Assembly (NCBI RefSeq): GCF_027533845.1
Contig: NZ_JAPZVN010000001.1
Coordinates: forward strand, 496,001 to 560,000
Direction of reading: 5' to 3'
Source of the DNA: Streptomyces sp. RPT161
GTDB taxonomy: Bacteria; Actinomycetota; Actinomycetes; Streptomycetales; Streptomycetaceae
Length of the DNA: 64,000 nt
A model generated the notes under the pieces. That model saw nothing but the letters and a program-made list of their open reading frames with translations, made no database searches and was not told the DNA's origin. Shown here piece after piece: positions 16,423-26,559 of the stretch (position 1 is the stretch's first letter; each line of letters starts with the position of its first letter). A program made the translations under genes and the position numbers.

Positions 16423-17511
16423 CTACACGTTGAACCGGAACTCCACCACGTCCCCGTCCTGCATGACGTAGTCCTTGCCCTCCATGCGGGCCTTGCCCTG
16501 GGCGCGGGCCTCCGTGACTGAGCCGCATTCGACCAGGTCGCCGAAGGAGATGATCTCCGCCTTGATGAAGCCCTTCTGGAAGTCGGTGTGGATGACTCCG
16601 GCGGCCTCGGGGGCGGTGGCGCCCTTCTTGATGGTCCAGGCGCGGGCCTCCTTGGGGCCCGCGGTCAGGTAGGTCTGCAGGCCGAGGGTCTCGAAACCGA
16701 CGCGGGCGAGGGTGGCCAGGCCGGGCTCGTCCTGGCCCATGGACTGGAGGAGCTCCAGCGCCTCGTCGTCGTCCAGCTCGATCAGCTCGGACTCGATCTT
16801 GGCGTTGAGGAAGATCGCCTCGGCGGGGGCGACCAGGGCGCGCTGCTCGTTCTTGAAGTCCTCGTCGACCAGTTCGTCCTCGTCGACGTTGAACACGTAC
16901 AGGAACGGCTTGGTGGTGAGCAGGTGCAGCTCGTGCAGCAGGGCGCCCTGCTCGGTGCCCTTGGTGATGCCCGCGGAGAAGAGGGTGCCGCCCTCCTCCA
17001 GGATCTTCTGGGCGGCCTCGACCGCGGCGACCACCGCGGCCTTGTCCTTCTGCAGCCGGGCTTCCTTCTGCAGCCGCGGCAGGACCTTCTCGATGGTCTG
17101 CAGGTCGGCGAGGATCAGCTCGGTGTTGATGGTCTCGATGTCGTCCCTGGGCGAGATCTTGCCGTCGACGTGGACGACGTTCTCGTCCTTGAAGGCCCGG
17201 ATGACCTGGCAGATCGCGTCCGACTCGCGGATGTTCGCCAGGAACTTGTTGCCCAGGCCCTCGCCCTCGGAGGCGCCGCGCACGATGCCCGCGATGTCCA
17301 CGAAGTCGACGGTGGCCGGGAGCTTGCGCTGCGAGTCGAAGAGCTCGGCGAGCGTGTCCAGGCGCGGGTCGGGGACGCCGACCACGCCGACGTTCGGCTC
17401 GATGGTGGCGAACGGGTAGTTGGCCGCCAGTACGTCGTTCTTGGTCAGGGCGTTGAACAGGGTCGACTTGCCGACATTCGGCAGACCGACGATTCCGATC
17501 GTGAGCGACAC
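16423..17511 (-). CDS. ychF: Redox-regulated GTPase/ATPase YchF
   Basis: 362 aa, the standard length for this universally conserved Obg-family P-loop protein that prefers ATP and binds ribosomes. It has the G1 loop GLPNVGKSTLFNAL at the N-terminus, DIAGIVRGASEGEGLGNKFL (G3 region), a central coiled coil (about 125-200) and the C-terminal TGS domain ending DVVEFRFNV. It marks the start of the conserved chromosomal backbone in this window. Transcribed alone; no unusual feature. Confidence 0.97.
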   Translation of the reverse strand: MSLTIGIVGLPNVGKSTLFNALTKNDVLAANYPFATIEPNVGVVGVPDPRLDTLAELFDSQRKLPATVDFVDIAGIVRGASEGEGLGNKFLANIRESDAICQVIRAFKDENVVHVDGKISPRDDIETINTELILADLQTIEKVLPRLQKEARLQKDKAAVVAAVEAAQKILEEGGTLFSAGITKGTEQGALLHELHLLTTKPFLYVFNVDEDELVDEDFKNEQRALVAPAEAIFLNAKIESELIELDDDEALELLQSMGQDEPGLATLARVGFETLGLQTYLTAGPKEARAWTIKKGATAPEAAGVIHTDFQKGFIKAEIISFGDLVECGSVTEARAQGKARMEGKDYVMQDGDVVEFRFNV

Positions 17512-17571
17512 GTGGCGACTTCCCAGAGCGAGGACGAATGGTTCGGCCCCAGCGGGGACCGATCCCCCAGT

Positions 17572-18921
17572 CTAAGCGGCCCGCATCGTACGCCCGCCGC
17601 GTTGCGCCAGCAGCACCAGCAGGCCCAGTACCAGCCAGCCGAGCCCGACCCACTGCGCGGTGCGCGCCGCCGCCGCGATCACCGCGCAGGTCACCGCGAG
17701 CCCCAGCACCGGCACCGCGATGTGCCGTACGACGCTGAACCCGGCGTCCCGGTGCCGTACCGCGAACCAGGCCACCACGGACAGGTGCAGCAGCGAGAAC
17801 GCGGTCAGCGCGCCGATGTCCACCACCGAGACCAGCCAGGCCAGGCCGTCCGCCCGGCGCGCCGCCCACACCGCCGCGACCAGCGTCACCGCGGCGGCCG
17901 CCAGCAGCGCGCGGCGTGGCACTCCGCTGCCCGGGTCGACCTTCGCCAGCGCACCGGGCAGCCGCCGCTCCCTGGCCATGGCGAACAGCAGCCGGCCGGC
18001 CGCCGCCTGCCCGGCCAGCGCCGCGAACGCGGCGCCGATCGCCTTGCTCACGGCGACCAGTTGGTGCAGCCAGTGGCCGACGCCCGCCTCCACCGCGTCG
18101 TAGAAGGCCGAGCCCTGCCGGGACGGGTCGGCGGCCAGCGCGGCGGAGGACCGCTGGGACAGCAGGGCGGCCAGATACGTCTGGACGACGAACAGCACCC
18201 CGGCCAGCGCCAGGCAGCACAGCACCGCCCGGGCCACCCGCCGCGGCCCTCCGCTGCTCTCCTCGGCGAACGCGGCGATCGCGTCGAACCCCAGGTAGGA
18301 CAGCACCGCCACCGACACCGCGCCCAGCACCGCCGTGCCGGAGAACCCTCCTTGCCCGGTGAACGGCGAGGCCGGGCCGCGGCTGGCGCCGTGCCGTACC
18401 AGTACCACCACCGCCGCGCCGACGAAGACCAGCAGTACCGCGATCTCCATGGCCAGCACCAGGGAGCCGACCAGCGCCGCCGCCCGTACCCCCGACATGT
18501 TCAGGGCCGTGGTCACCACCACGGCGGCCGCGGTGAAGACCCACTGCGAGACGGACGGGACGAGCGCGTGCAGCGCGATACCGGAGAACAGGTAGGCGAC
18601 CGCGGGAATCAGCACGTAGTCGAGCATCGCCATCCAGCCCGCGATGAACCCGGGCCCGGGCCCCAGACCGGCCCGCGCGTACGCGAACACCGAGCCCGCC
18701 TGCGGCACCACCCGCACCATCAGCGCGTACGAGTACGCGGTGAACCCCATCGCCACCGTGGCCACCATGTACACCAGCGCTACCGCGCCGTGCGACCGCG
18801 CGTCCAGCGCGCCGAAGACCCCGACCGGCGCCATCGGCGCGATGAACAGCAGCCCGTAGACCACCAGGTCGCGCGCGCCCAGGGTGCGGCGCAGCGGGAC
18901 GGGCTGCGGTGCGGCGGTCAC
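17572..18921 (-). CDS. APC-family amino acid permease
   Basis: A 449-aa polytopic membrane protein with about twelve hydrophobic spans; the first is VVYGLLFIAPMAPVGVFG, and a characteristic APC segment is SYLGFDAIAAFAEES. It would import an amino acid or related amine by proton or substrate exchange; the substrate cannot be read from sequence. The GTG at 18921 is chosen because GAGGAGG lies about seven bases upstream and the longer frame adds unrelated basic residues. It is divergent from ispH, with about 155 bases between starts. Confidence 0.9.
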   Translation of the reverse strand: MTAAPQPVPLRRTLGARDLVVYGLLFIAPMAPVGVFGALDARSHGAVALVYMVATVAMGFTAYSYALMVRVVPQAGSVFAYARAGLGPGPGFIAGWMAMLDYVLIPAVAYLFSGIALHALVPSVSQWVFTAAAVVVTTALNMSGVRAAALVGSLVLAMEIAVLLVFVGAAVVVLVRHGASRGPASPFTGQGGFSGTAVLGAVSVAVLSYLGFDAIAAFAEESSGGPRRVARAVLCCLALAGVLFVVQTYLAALLSQRSSAALAADPSRQGSAFYDAVEAGVGHWLHQLVAVSKAIGAAFAALAGQAAAGRLLFAMARERRLPGALAKVDPGSGVPRRALLAAAAVTLVAAVWAARRADGLAWLVSVVDIGALTAFSLLHLSVVAWFAVRHRDAGFSVVRHIAVPVLGLAVTCAVIAAAARTAQWVGLGWLVLGLLVLLAQRGGRTMRAA

Positions 18922-19075
18922 GGGTGCCTCCTCGGGCGGACAGGGCAGCGGGCGCGTACGCGCCTTCCCTTGAGGGTGGCGGCGGGCGCGACGTCCCGAT
19001 TGCACCACCGCGGGCGCCCCGGCGGGTACGAAGCCGCGCCCTGGGGGCGTCGGTGCGCGCCCTTACGATGGGGGC

Positions 19076-20044
19076 ATGACTGCTACGACTTCCCGCCGGG
19101 TCCTGCTTGCCGCTCCCCGCGGTTACTGCGCAGGCGTGGACCGAGCCGTGATCACCGTCGAGAAGGCGCTTGAGCAGTACGGGGCGCCGATCTACGTGCG
19201 CAAGGAGATCGTGCACAACAAGTACGTCGTGCAGACCCTGGAGAAGAAGGGCGCGATCTTCGTCGACGAGACGGAGGAAGTGCCCGAGGGCTCCATCGTC
19301 ATCTTCTCCGCCCACGGCGTCGCCCCGGTGGTGCACGAGGAGGCCGCCGAGCGCCGCCTGGCCTCCATCGACGCGACCTGCCCCCTGGTGACCAAGGTGC
19401 ACAAGGAGGCCCAGCGGTTCGCGGGCGAGGACTACGACATCCTGCTCATCGGCCACGAGGGCCACGAGGAGGTCATCGGCACCATGGGCGAGGCCCCGGA
19501 CCGCATCCACCTGGTGGACGGCCCGGAGGACGTCGCGAAGCTTGAGGTGCGCGACGAGAAGAAGTTGGTGTGGCTGTCGCAGACCACGCTGTCGGTGGAC
19601 GAGACGATGGAGACCGTCGACCGGCTCAAGGACCGCTTCCCGGCGCTGGTCAGCCCGCCGAGCGATGACATCTGCTACGCCACGCAGAACCGCCAGGTCG
19701 CGGTGAAGCAGATCGGCGCGGACGCCGACCTGGTGATCGTGGTCGGTTCGCGGAACTCCTCCAACTCCAAGCGGCTGGTGGAGGTGGCGTTGCAGGCCGG
19801 TGCCAAGGACGCGCACCTGGTGGACTTCGCCGACGAGATCGACGAGGCCTGGCTGGACGGTGTGTCGACGGTCGGCGTCACCTCGGGCGCCTCGGTGCCG
19901 GAGATCCTGGTCGAGGGCGTGCTGGAGTGGCTGGCCGAGCGCGGCTTCGCGGACGTCGAGGTGGTGACCTCGGCGGAGGAGCACATCCAGTTCTCGCTGC
20001 CGAAGGAACTGCGCCGCGATCTCAGGAATCCGGAAGGCGCGTAG
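19076..20044 (+). CDS. ispH: 4-hydroxy-3-methylbut-2-enyl diphosphate reductase
   Basis: 322 aa. The last enzyme of the MEP isoprenoid pathway, reducing HMBPP to IPP and DMAPP with an oxygen-sensitive iron-sulfur cluster. The three cluster cysteines are visible: [13 protein letters not shown] (N-terminal), [11 protein letters not shown] (about residue 103) and [11 protein letters not shown] (about 200). Length and start are normal. It is followed by ppgK 95 bases downstream. Confidence 0.97.
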   Translation: MTATTSRRVLLAAPRGYCAGVDRAVITVEKALEQYGAPIYVRKEIVHNKYVVQTLEKKGAIFVDETEEVPEGSIVIFSAHGVAPVVHEEAAERRLASIDATCPLVTKVHKEAQRFAGEDYDILLIGHEGHEEVIGTMGEAPDRIHLVDGPEDVAKLEVRDEKKLVWLSQTTLSVDETMETVDRLKDRFPALVSPPSDDICYATQNRQVAVKQIGADADLVIVVGSRNSSNSKRLVEVALQAGAKDAHLVDFADEIDEAWLDGVSTVGVTSGASVPEILVEGVLEWLAERGFADVEVVTSAEEHIQFSLPKELRRDLRNPEGA

Positions 20045-20139
20045 CGCTTCCCTTCAAGGCGGTGGCGGGCGACGGGCGGCCCGAGGCAACTGGCAGGTCC
20101 GAGGGGTGACCGGGGCCGGGCGGCCTTAGCTTGGGTCCT

Positions 20140-20874
20140 ATGAATGTCTTCGGTGTGGACATCGGCGGATCCGGGATCAAGGGCGCCCCGGTCGATCTGG
20201 AACGCGGCGACCTGGCGCAGGAGCGCTTCAAGGTGCTCACCCCGCATCCGGCCAAGCCGGACGCGGTGGCCGCGAGCGTCAAGGAGGTCGTCGAACACTT
20301 CGGCTGGTCGGGCCCGGTCGGGGTGACGTTCCCCGGGGTGATCATGGATGGCGTGACCCGCACCGCGGCGAACGTGGACAAGGCCTGGATCGGACTGGAC
20401 GCCCGCGCCATGCTCAGCGACACGCTGGGGCTGCCGGTCACGTTGATCAACGACGCGGACGCGGCCGGTATCGCCGAGATGGCCTTCGGCGCGGGCAAGG
20501 GCCACGACGGAACGGTGATCCTGCTCACGTTCGGTACGGGGATCGGCAGCGCGGTGTTCAGCGGTGGACAGCTGGTGCCCAACACCGAGTTGGGGCATCT
20601 GGAGCTGCACGGTCACGACGCGGAGAAGCGCGCCTCGTCCAAGGCCAAGGAAGACCACGACCTGAGCTGGAAGCACTGGGCGGCCCGGGTGGAGGAGTAC
20701 CTGGCGCACGTCGAGATGCTGTTCTCGCCCGAACTGTTCGTGATCGGCGGCGGGGTGAGCCGCAAGGCGGACAGGTTCCTGCCGCTGGTCAACGGCATCC
20801 GCGCCCAGATCGTCCCCGCGGAGCTCCAGAACAACGCGGGCATCGTGGGCGCGGCCATGGCCTGCGGTCGGTGA
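20140..20874 (+). CDS. ppgK: Polyphosphate glucokinase
   Basis: 244-aa ROK-superfamily kinase that phosphorylates glucose with polyphosphate or ATP, feeding glycolysis. Motifs: FGVDIGGSGIKGAPVD (phosphate 1), TFGTGIGSAVFSGG and TELGHLELHG (sugar binding), and FVIGGGVSRKADRF near the C-terminus. The ATG at 20140 is preferred over the in-frame TTG at 20131. The family is typical of actinobacteria and supports the taxonomic call. Confidence 0.95.
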   Translation: MNVFGVDIGGSGIKGAPVDLERGDLAQERFKVLTPHPAKPDAVAASVKEVVEHFGWSGPVGVTFPGVIMDGVTRTAANVDKAWIGLDARAMLSDTLGLPVTLINDADAAGIAEMAFGAGKGHDGTVILLTFGTGIGSAVFSGGQLVPNTELGHLELHGHDAEKRASSKAKEDHDLSWKHWAARVEEYLAHVEMLFSPELFVIGGGVSRKADRFLPLVNGIRAQIVPAELQNNAGIVGAAMACGR

Positions 20875-21041
20875 GTGCCTGCGGCGCGCCAACTCCCCGG
20901 CGGCGGGCGGCGTTTGGGCCTGGCCGAGCGTGTCCCCACCGCGACGGCGAGCAACCCCGCCGACGAGGGCGTCGGTGCCGGAAGCCCGGTCGGCGCACCC
21001 GGCTCGGTGACCCACCGCCACCCGGCCGATGACCAACCTCC

Positions 21042-21557
21042 CTACGGCTGGTTACGGACCCGCCCGGCACTCAGTTTGCGGGCGGCGGCGATGGCCGCCG
21101 CCAGCGCGGTGCCGCCGTAGAGCCATCCGGTGCGGGTCGCCAGCCCCGTCACGGTGCCCGCGACATGGCCGAGGAAGCTGCCGTCGCCGGACTCGCCGGT
21201 CACGCCCAGCGCCAGGGCGAAGGCGATGGGCGCGCTGACCGGCGCGGCCGCCAGGTCCGCGTTCCGTACCCACAGCGCTCCCAGCACGCTCGCGATCACG
21301 AAGACCACGCCGAACAACGTGCCGGGGCCGCCGGTGAAGACGTTGTCCAGTGAGCCGCCGATCACCGTGAGCGTGACGACCAGCAGCCCGGTGCCCAGCC
21401 CGGTGAGCCGGGCGCTCGGCCGCAGGACACGCCGCACCGCCGTCACCACTGGCGCGGGCAGCGACGCGCGACGACGCGCCCGGTAGCAGGTCGCGGTGGG
21501 CTCGGGCACACCGCTTCGGGCTGGTCGCGGCGTGCGGGTGCTGGGTTGCTGCTCCAC
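21042..21557 (-). CDS. DUF6542-type four-span membrane protein
   Basis: About 171 aa: a basic, Pro-rich N-terminal tail of roughly 45 residues, then hydrophobic segments (LTGLGTGLLVVTLTVIGG, FGVVFVIASVLGALWV, APIAFALALGV, LYGGTALAAAIAAA). It matches small actinobacterial membrane proteins annotated DUF6542, whose gene commonly sits between ppgK and xseA. Function unknown. The start is uncertain: GTG 21557 and ATG 21602 are both possible and neither has a good ribosome binding site. It is divergent from xseA. Confidence 0.75.
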   Translation of the reverse strand: MEQQPSTRTPRPARSGVPEPTATCYRARRRASLPAPVVTAVRRVLRPSARLTGLGTGLLVVTLTVIGGSLDNVFTGGPGTLFGVVFVIASVLGALWVRNADLAAAPVSAPIAFALALGVTGESGDGSFLGHVAGTVTGLATRTGWLYGGTALAAAIAAARKLSAGRVRNQP

Positions 21558-21701
21558 CGCACCAAATTGGCATCCCGCACGGGCGAAAGCGAGCAGATTC
21601 ATGCTGAAGTCGGAAAATTCCAACTTAGGCCGGAGCCGGAACCCCGGGGCCGCAAGCCCGGACGCGTTCGGACTGTCAGTGCCGCCGGATAGTCTCGGCA
21701 C

Positions 21702-22919
21702 ATGGCACTGAGCACGTCAGCGGAAGCACCGATCCCGGTCGGCGAGGTGTCGCGGTTGATCGGGGGGTGGATCGACCGGCTGGGCGCGGTGTGGGTCGAG
21801 GGGCAGATCACCCAGCTGTCCCGGCGCCCGGGCGCGGGCGTGGTGTTCCTGACGCTGCGCGATCCCTCGCATGACGTGTCGATCAGCGTCACCTGCTTCC
21901 GCGCCGTGTTCGACGCGGTGGCCGACGTGGTCACCGAGGGGGCGCGGGTGGTGGTGCACGCCAAGCCGGAGTGGTACGCGCCGCGCGGCCAGTTGTCGCT
22001 GCGGGCCGCCGAGATCCGCCCGGTCGGTGTGGGCGAACTGCTGGCGCGGCTTGAGCGGTTGAAGAAGTCGCTGGCCGCGGAAGGACTGTTCGACGCCGAC
22101 CGCAAGCAACGCCTGCCGTTCCTGCCGCAGTTGATCGGCCTGGTCTGCGGTCGCGCCTCGGCGGCCGAGCGGGACGTGCTGGAGAACGCCCGGCACCGCT
22201 GGCCCGCCGTCCGCTTCGAGGTACGCAACGTGCCGGTGCAGGGCGTACAGGCGGTGCCGAGGGTCATCGAGGCGGTCCGGAACCTGGACGCGCACCCTGG
22301 TGTGGACGTGATCGTGGTGGCCCGGGGCGGCGGCAGCGTGGAGGACCTGCTGCCGTTCTCCGACGAGGAGTTGGTGCGCGCGGTGGCCGCCTGCCGTACC
22401 CCGGTGGTCTCGGCGATCGGGCATGAGCCCGACTCCCCGCTGCTGGACCTGGTGGCGGATCTGCGCGCCTCCACGCCCACCGACGCGGCCAAGAAGGTGG
22501 TGCCGGACGTCGGCGAGGAGCAGCTGCGGATACAGCAGCTGCGGGACCGGGCGCTGCGGACCGTGCGCAATCTGCTGGAGCGCGAGGAGCGGGGGCTGGC
22601 GGCCGCGGTCAGCCGTCCGTCGATGGCGCATCCGCACCGGATGGTGACGGAACGGGAGGCGGAGGTGGCCGCGCTGGTGGAACGTTCCCGCCGCTGTCTG
22701 GGCCATCTGCTGGACCGGGCGGACGCCGAGCTGGAGCACACCAGGGCCCGGGTGCTGGCGCTCTCCCCCGCCGCGACGCTGCGCCGCGGCTACGCGGTGC
22801 TCCAGCGCACGGACGGTGCCGTGGTGCGGGCGGCCGACGAGGTGGTGGCGGACGAGAAGCTGCGCGCCAGGGTCGCGGACGGCGAGTTCAGCGTGCGGGT
22901 CGCCAAGGGCCCGGGATGA
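21702..22919 (+). CDS. xseA: Exodeoxyribonuclease VII large subunit
   Basis: A 405-aa catalytic subunit of exonuclease VII, which degrades single-stranded DNA from both ends to short oligonucleotides during repair. It has an N-terminal OB-fold ([21 protein letters not shown]), the catalytic-domain motifs [20 protein letters not shown] and [20 protein letters not shown], and a C-terminal coiled coil that binds XseB. Followed 55 bases later by xseB. Confidence 0.96.
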   Translation: MALSTSAEAPIPVGEVSRLIGGWIDRLGAVWVEGQITQLSRRPGAGVVFLTLRDPSHDVSISVTCFRAVFDAVADVVTEGARVVVHAKPEWYAPRGQLSLRAAEIRPVGVGELLARLERLKKSLAAEGLFDADRKQRLPFLPQLIGLVCGRASAAERDVLENARHRWPAVRFEVRNVPVQGVQAVPRVIEAVRNLDAHPGVDVIVVARGGGSVEDLLPFSDEELVRAVAACRTPVVSAIGHEPDSPLLDLVADLRASTPTDAAKKVVPDVGEEQLRIQQLRDRALRTVRNLLEREERGLAAAVSRPSMAHPHRMVTEREAEVAALVERSRRCLGHLLDRADAELEHTRARVLALSPAATLRRGYAVLQRTDGAVVRAADEVVADEKLRARVADGEFSVRVAKGPG

Positions 22920-22974
22920 GCCGCGTCTCGCGCCGTTAACAGCGCTGTCGTACCCCGCGCCTAGGCTTGGTCCC

Positions 22975-23235
22975 ATGGCAGATCAGGAGACGGCCGAGCG
23001 GGACACGCTGGGGTACGAGCAGGCGCGCGACGAACTGGTCGACGTCGTGCGGCGGCTGGAGGCGGGCGGGTCGACGCTGGAGGAGTCCCTCGCGCTGTGG
23101 GAGCGCGGCGAGGAGCTGGCGAAGGTGTGCCGCCGCTGGCTGGACGGCGCGAGGGCGCGGCTTGACGCGGCGCTGGCCGAGGACGAGGAGGGGACGGACG
23201 ATGAGCGCTCCGGTCAGGAGGACGGCGATGAGTGA
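22975..23235 (+). CDS. xseB: Exodeoxyribonuclease VII small subunit
   Basis: 86 aa, two helices with the family signature LGYEQARDELVDVVRRLEAGG and LEESLALWERGEEL, and an acidic tail. Several copies bind the coiled coil of XseA. The ATG at 22975 is the natural start. Its 3' end overlaps the start of the next gene (ATG 23228) by eight bases. Confidence 0.95.
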   Translation: MADQETAERDTLGYEQARDELVDVVRRLEAGGSTLEESLALWERGEELAKVCRRWLDGARARLDAALAEDEEGTDDERSGQEDGDE

Positions 23236-23842
23236 TCAGCCGCCGAGCACGCCGCTCGCGCTCGACCCGGCCGCCCAGGAGCTGCTGTTCCGCTCCGCGC
23301 ACACGGCGAACACGTTCACCGGGGAACCGGTGACCGACGAGCAGATCAGAGCCGTCTACGACCTGGTCAAGTACGCGCCGACCGCGTTCAACCAGTCCCC
23401 GCTGCGAGTGGTCCTGGTCCGCTCGGCCGAGGCCCGACAGCGGCTGCTGACGCATATGAGCGAGGGGAACCGGGCGAAGACGGCCGGCGCTCCGCTGACC
23501 GCGCTGCTGGTCGCCGACCACGATTTCCACCACGAACTGCCGCGGCTGTTCCCGAAGATGCCGCAGGCCAAGGACGTGTTCTTCAGCGAGCGCGTCGACC
23601 GCGAGCGGTCCGCCGCGTTCAACGGCGCGCTGCAGATCGGCTATTTCATCGTCGGCATACGCGCGGCCGGGTTGGCCGCGGGGCCGATGAGCGGGTTCGA
23701 CGCGGAGGGGCTGAACAAGGAGTTCTTCCCCGAGGGGGATCGCAGGGTGCTGGCCGTGGTCAACATCGGCAAGCCGGGCCCGGACGCGTACCGGCCTCGG
23801 GCCCCGCGGCTGGAGTACGACGAGGTGGTCAGCACCGTCTGA
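23228..23842 (+). CDS. Nitroreductase-family protein (malonic semialdehyde reductase type)
   Basis: A 204-aa flavin-dependent oxidoreductase of the RutE/HadB-like subgroup. Marker segments are RSAHTANTFTGEPVTDEQ, YAPTAFNQSPLRVVLVRS (FMN phosphate site) and AAGLAAGPMSGFDAEGLN (C-terminal FMN contact). It would reduce small carbonyl or nitro substrates with NAD(P)H; the real substrate is unknown. The start is set by CAGGAGG just upstream, inside xseB, so the two are translationally linked although functionally unrelated. Confidence 0.88.
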   Translation: MSDQPPSTPLALDPAAQELLFRSAHTANTFTGEPVTDEQIRAVYDLVKYAPTAFNQSPLRVVLVRSAEARQRLLTHMSEGNRAKTAGAPLTALLVADHDFHHELPRLFPKMPQAKDVFFSERVDRERSAAFNGALQIGYFIVGIRAAGLAAGPMSGFDAEGLNKEFFPEGDRRVLAVVNIGKPGPDAYRPRAPRLEYDEVVSTV

Positions 23843-23855
23843 AGGCGGGGATCTC

Positions 23856-23875
23856 CTGGGGGCGAACGCCCCCAG
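23856..23875. terminator. Bidirectional terminator hairpin
   Basis: CTGGGGGCG and CGCCCCCAG face each other across a two-base spacer, between the convergent nitroreductase and DUF4245 genes. There is no T tract, as is usual for Streptomyces terminators. Confidence 0.55.
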
Positions 23876-23882
23876 CCCCGGC

Positions 23883-24392
23883 TCAGCCCCGCAGGGCGGC
23901 GGCCATCTGGGCCAGTTGGTCGTACGGCGCGGTGCCGAGGACCACCGTGGTCGCCCCGCCGTGCTGCCGCACCAGCGCGCGGTACCGTCCGCCGTCGTAG
24001 CGCTGCCAGGCCTGACCGGCCACCGTCTGAGAGCCGCCCTGCTGCGAGGACTGCTGCGTCTTGTCGGAGATGAACGTCTGCGGGTCGCCGTTGGTCTGCT
24101 CCACCGCGACGTACTGGTTCTCCGGGTCGATGAAGCCGAGGTGCCACTGCGAGTTCTTCGGGTCGGAACCGTCGTAGCTCACCGACGTCGCCCGCCACTG
24201 GCTGGACAGCCCCTCGGGCGCGGCCACCGGATACGGCGCCGCGCGCCGTGCCTGCCCCAGCTCCACCTGGTAGCTGACCGTCTTGACCGGGTTGCCCCCG
24301 GAGTGCGGGACGAAGACGTAGATGCCCGCGACGAGCACGCCGATCACCGCGATCGACAGCACCATGTCCCGTACGGTCTGCTTGCCACGCAT
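23883..24392 (-). CDS. DUF4245 single-span membrane protein
   Basis: 169 aa. A short basic N-terminus, one signal-anchor span ([19 protein letters not shown]) and an extracytoplasmic domain with [28 protein letters not shown] and [15 protein letters not shown]. This is the actinobacterial DUF4245 family, function unknown, typically next to glpX as here. ATG 24392 is preferred over longer starts that add a basic, Pro/Trp-rich leader. Divergent from glpX. Confidence 0.85.
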   Translation of the reverse strand: MRGKQTVRDMVLSIAVIGVLVAGIYVFVPHSGGNPVKTVSYQVELGQARRAAPYPVAAPEGLSSQWRATSVSYDGSDPKNSQWHLGFIDPENQYVAVEQTNGDPQTFISDKTQQSSQQGGSQTVAGQAWQRYDGGRYRALVRQHGGATTVVLGTAPYDQLAQMAAALRG

Positions 24393-24606
24393 GTTTGCCA
24401 CGCCCCCTATCGTCCCCCATGGCCGTCGCCGTCGGCCCCAGGGGTGCCATGGCGGCGCTCCCACTTATGGCGTGCATACTCCGTGCGGCGTCATCATGGC
24501 TGGTGTACGTGCTCATGTGACGGGCGCCCTGCTCAAGCTGAGCGGGCTACCGATAAGGTCGCAACACCCTCGTTTCCGGCCGTCGCCGTACAGAAAGGTG
24601 CGCTCG

Positions 24607-25638
24607 ATGACCGAGCACAACTTGCCGTCCCAACTCGAAGTGAGCCCGGAGGCCCCTGACCGCAACCTCGCGCTGGAACTGGTCCGGGTGACCGAGGCCG
24701 CCGCCATGGCCGCCGGTCGCTGGGTGGGCCGCGGTGACAAGAACGGCGCGGACGGCGCGGCGGTGAAGGCCATGCGCACCCTCGTCCACACCGTGTCGAT
24801 GAACGGTGTCGTCGTCATCGGCGAGGGCGAGAAGGACGAGGCGCCGATGCTCTACAACGGCGAGCGGGTCGGTGACGGCACCGGCGCCGAGTGCGATGTG
24901 GCCGTCGACCCGGTCGACGGCACCACGCTGACCGCCAAGGGCATGCCCAACGCGGTCTCGGTGCTGGCGGTCGCCGAGCGCGGCACCATGTTCGACCCGT
25001 CCGCGGTCTTCTACATGGAGAAGCTGGCCGCAGGCCCCGAGTCCGCCGACGCGGTGGACATCACCGCCCCCGCCAGCGCCAACATCCGCGCGGTGGCCAA
25101 GGCCAAGGGCTGCGCCCCGGAGGACGTGACGGTCGTGGTGCTCGACCGCCCGCGCCACGACGGCCTGGTCAAGGAGATCCGCGAGACCGGCGCCCGGATC
25201 AAGTTCATCTCGGACGGCGATGTCGCGGGCGCGATCATGGCGGTGCGCGAGGGCACCGGTGTCGACCTGCTGCTCGGCATCGGCGGTACGCCGGAGGGCA
25301 TCATCGCGGCGTGCGCCATCAAGTGCCTCGGCGGCACGTTCCAGGGGCGGCTGTGGCCCAAGGACGACGTCGAGCGCCGGCGTGCGCTGGACGCGGGCCA
25401 TGACCTCGGCCGGGTGCTGCGGACCGAGGACCTGGTGGGCGGCGAGAACGTGTTCTTCGTCGCGACCGGCATCACCGACGGCGAGCTGCTGCGCGGGGTG
25501 CGGTACGGCGCGGAGACCGCGACCACCTCGTCGCTGGTGATGCGGTCGAAGTCGGGCACGATCCGGCAGATCGACTCCACCCACAAGCTGTCGAAGCTGC
25601 GGGCGTACAGCGCGATCGACTTCGACCGCGCGCGGTAG
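24607..25638 (+). CDS. glpX: Class II fructose-1,6-bisphosphatase
   Basis: A 343-aa GlpX-type phosphatase converting fructose 1,6-bisphosphate to fructose 6-phosphate in gluconeogenesis. It has the metal-binding lithium-sensitive phosphatase motifs [16 protein letters not shown] and [14 protein letters not shown], and [20 protein letters not shown] further on. Streptomyces generally rely on this class. The ATG at 24607 is the natural start. A strong terminator follows. Confidence 0.96.
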   Translation: MTEHNLPSQLEVSPEAPDRNLALELVRVTEAAAMAAGRWVGRGDKNGADGAAVKAMRTLVHTVSMNGVVVIGEGEKDEAPMLYNGERVGDGTGAECDVAVDPVDGTTLTAKGMPNAVSVLAVAERGTMFDPSAVFYMEKLAAGPESADAVDITAPASANIRAVAKAKGCAPEDVTVVVLDRPRHDGLVKEIRETGARIKFISDGDVAGAIMAVREGTGVDLLLGIGGTPEGIIAACAIKCLGGTFQGRLWPKDDVERRRALDAGHDLGRVLRTEDLVGGENVFFVATGITDGELLRGVRYGAETATTSSLVMRSKSGTIRQIDSTHKLSKLRAYSAIDFDRAR

Positions 25639-25650
25639 GGACAACACGGG

Positions 25651-25685
25651 CGGGGGCCCCGCCGACCGGTTCGGCGGGGCCCCCG
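25651..25685. terminator. Strong terminator after glpX
   Basis: Perfect 15-bp stem (25651-25665 with 25671-25685, GGGGGCCCCGCCGA arms) and a 5-base loop CCGGT. It lies between convergent glpX and the whiB-like gene and can serve both. Confidence 0.85.
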
Positions 25686-25710
25686 TCCCGTACTGCGTGG
25701 CGTCGCGGGA

Positions 25711-26064
25711 CTAGCCCGCGGCGGCGATCCTCGGTGATCGCTGGAGTTCCGCGTCGCGGCGGCGACGACGGGCCAGTACGACCCTGCGCTCCGCGGCGGT
25801 CAGACCGCCCCACACCCCATAGGGTTCCGGCTGTAGCAACGCGTGCTCCCGGCATTCCAGCATGACCGGGCAGCGTGCGCAGACCCGCTTCGCGGCTTCC
25901 TCACGGGACAGCCGCGCCGCGGTCGGTTCCTTCGACGGCGCGAAGAACATGCCCGCCTCATCTCGGCGGCACGCCGCCTCGGCGTGCCATGGTCCTGCCA
26001 GATCCCGGGGGTGACGGTACGGGGACGTGGCGGTGTCCTTAACGGGCTCGATCGGTTGCAGCAC
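25711..26064 (-). CDS. WhiB-like [4Fe-4S] transcription factor (wblI position)
   Basis: 117 aa. Four cluster cysteines are visible: AACRRDE, then [10 protein letters not shown], followed by the WhiB turn [12 protein letters not shown] and a basic C-terminus (RRRRRDAEL) that would contact DNA. WhiB-like proteins bind the primary sigma factor and change promoter choice in response to redox or NO. The GTG at 26064 is chosen for the AGGAG about six bases upstream. By gene order I believe it corresponds to wblI of S. coelicolor, but that is from memory of synteny. Confidence 0.92.
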   Translation of the reverse strand: MLQPIEPVKDTATSPYRHPRDLAGPWHAEAACRRDEAGMFFAPSKEPTAARLSREEAAKRVCARCPVMLECREHALLQPEPYGVWGGLTAAERRVVLARRRRRDAELQRSPRIAAAG

Positions 26065-26559
26065 GGGGTACTCCTGACGACGGCTTCGGCGTTCTGTCAC
26101 CCTTGCCCGTCGCTGCGTACGACTGTCCCTACCGCATAGCTCCCCGCCCAGCCGTACGAGTGACGATGCACCAACCCTTACCCGCTGTGCGCTGGTTCAT
26201 GCGGAGCGTACCCACCGGGGCTCCGCCCCGGTGGGGGTGGTGGTGCGAACGGGGCACTGCGGGGCCGGGCCCGGCGCCCCCTGCCGTCTACGCCCATATA
26301 CCCCGGGGCTGCGCCCCTCACCCCGCTCCGACCAACGGGAGCACGGCGCCGCTCGCGCGCCGTGAAGCTCCGGCCCGCGCCGGGCCTCAACTCCCCTGGG
26401 AACACTGCCAGTTCGGCACCACCTGTGGGACTCACCCGTGAGGCGGCGGCAAGTTGGCGCCGCGCGGCGGCGTGCGACCCAGGACGAGGTGACAGGCGGG
26501 AACGGGGCGCCGTGGGCCGAGGCTCGCCGAGCCGGCGCCGGGGCGCACCCCGGTAGGGC
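26065..26559. other. Intergenic region, 495 bases
   Basis: Upstream of the whiB-like gene and downstream of the DUF1707 gene. It holds a strong hairpin at 26211-26235 and presumably the whiB promoter near 26070-26160. Open frames here have poor coding character and are not called. Confidence 0.5.
26211..26235. terminator. Hairpin, probable terminator of the DUF1707 unit
   Basis: CCCACCGGGGC (26211-26221) pairs perfectly with GCCCCGGTGGG (26225-26235) around a 3-base loop. It lies about 325 bases downstream of the DUF1707 stop on the minus strand. Confidence 0.5.

Noticed and set aside
16304-19984. A 1226-codon open frame on the minus strand
   Set aside because: It runs antisense or out of frame through ychF, the APC permease and ispH; its composition (Arg/Gly/Ala runs) is that of a GC-rich shadow frame.
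26178-26435. A minus-strand frame between the whiB-like and DUF1707 genes
   Set aside because: Pro/Arg/Gly-rich with no conserved pattern and it includes a perfect terminator-like hairpin.
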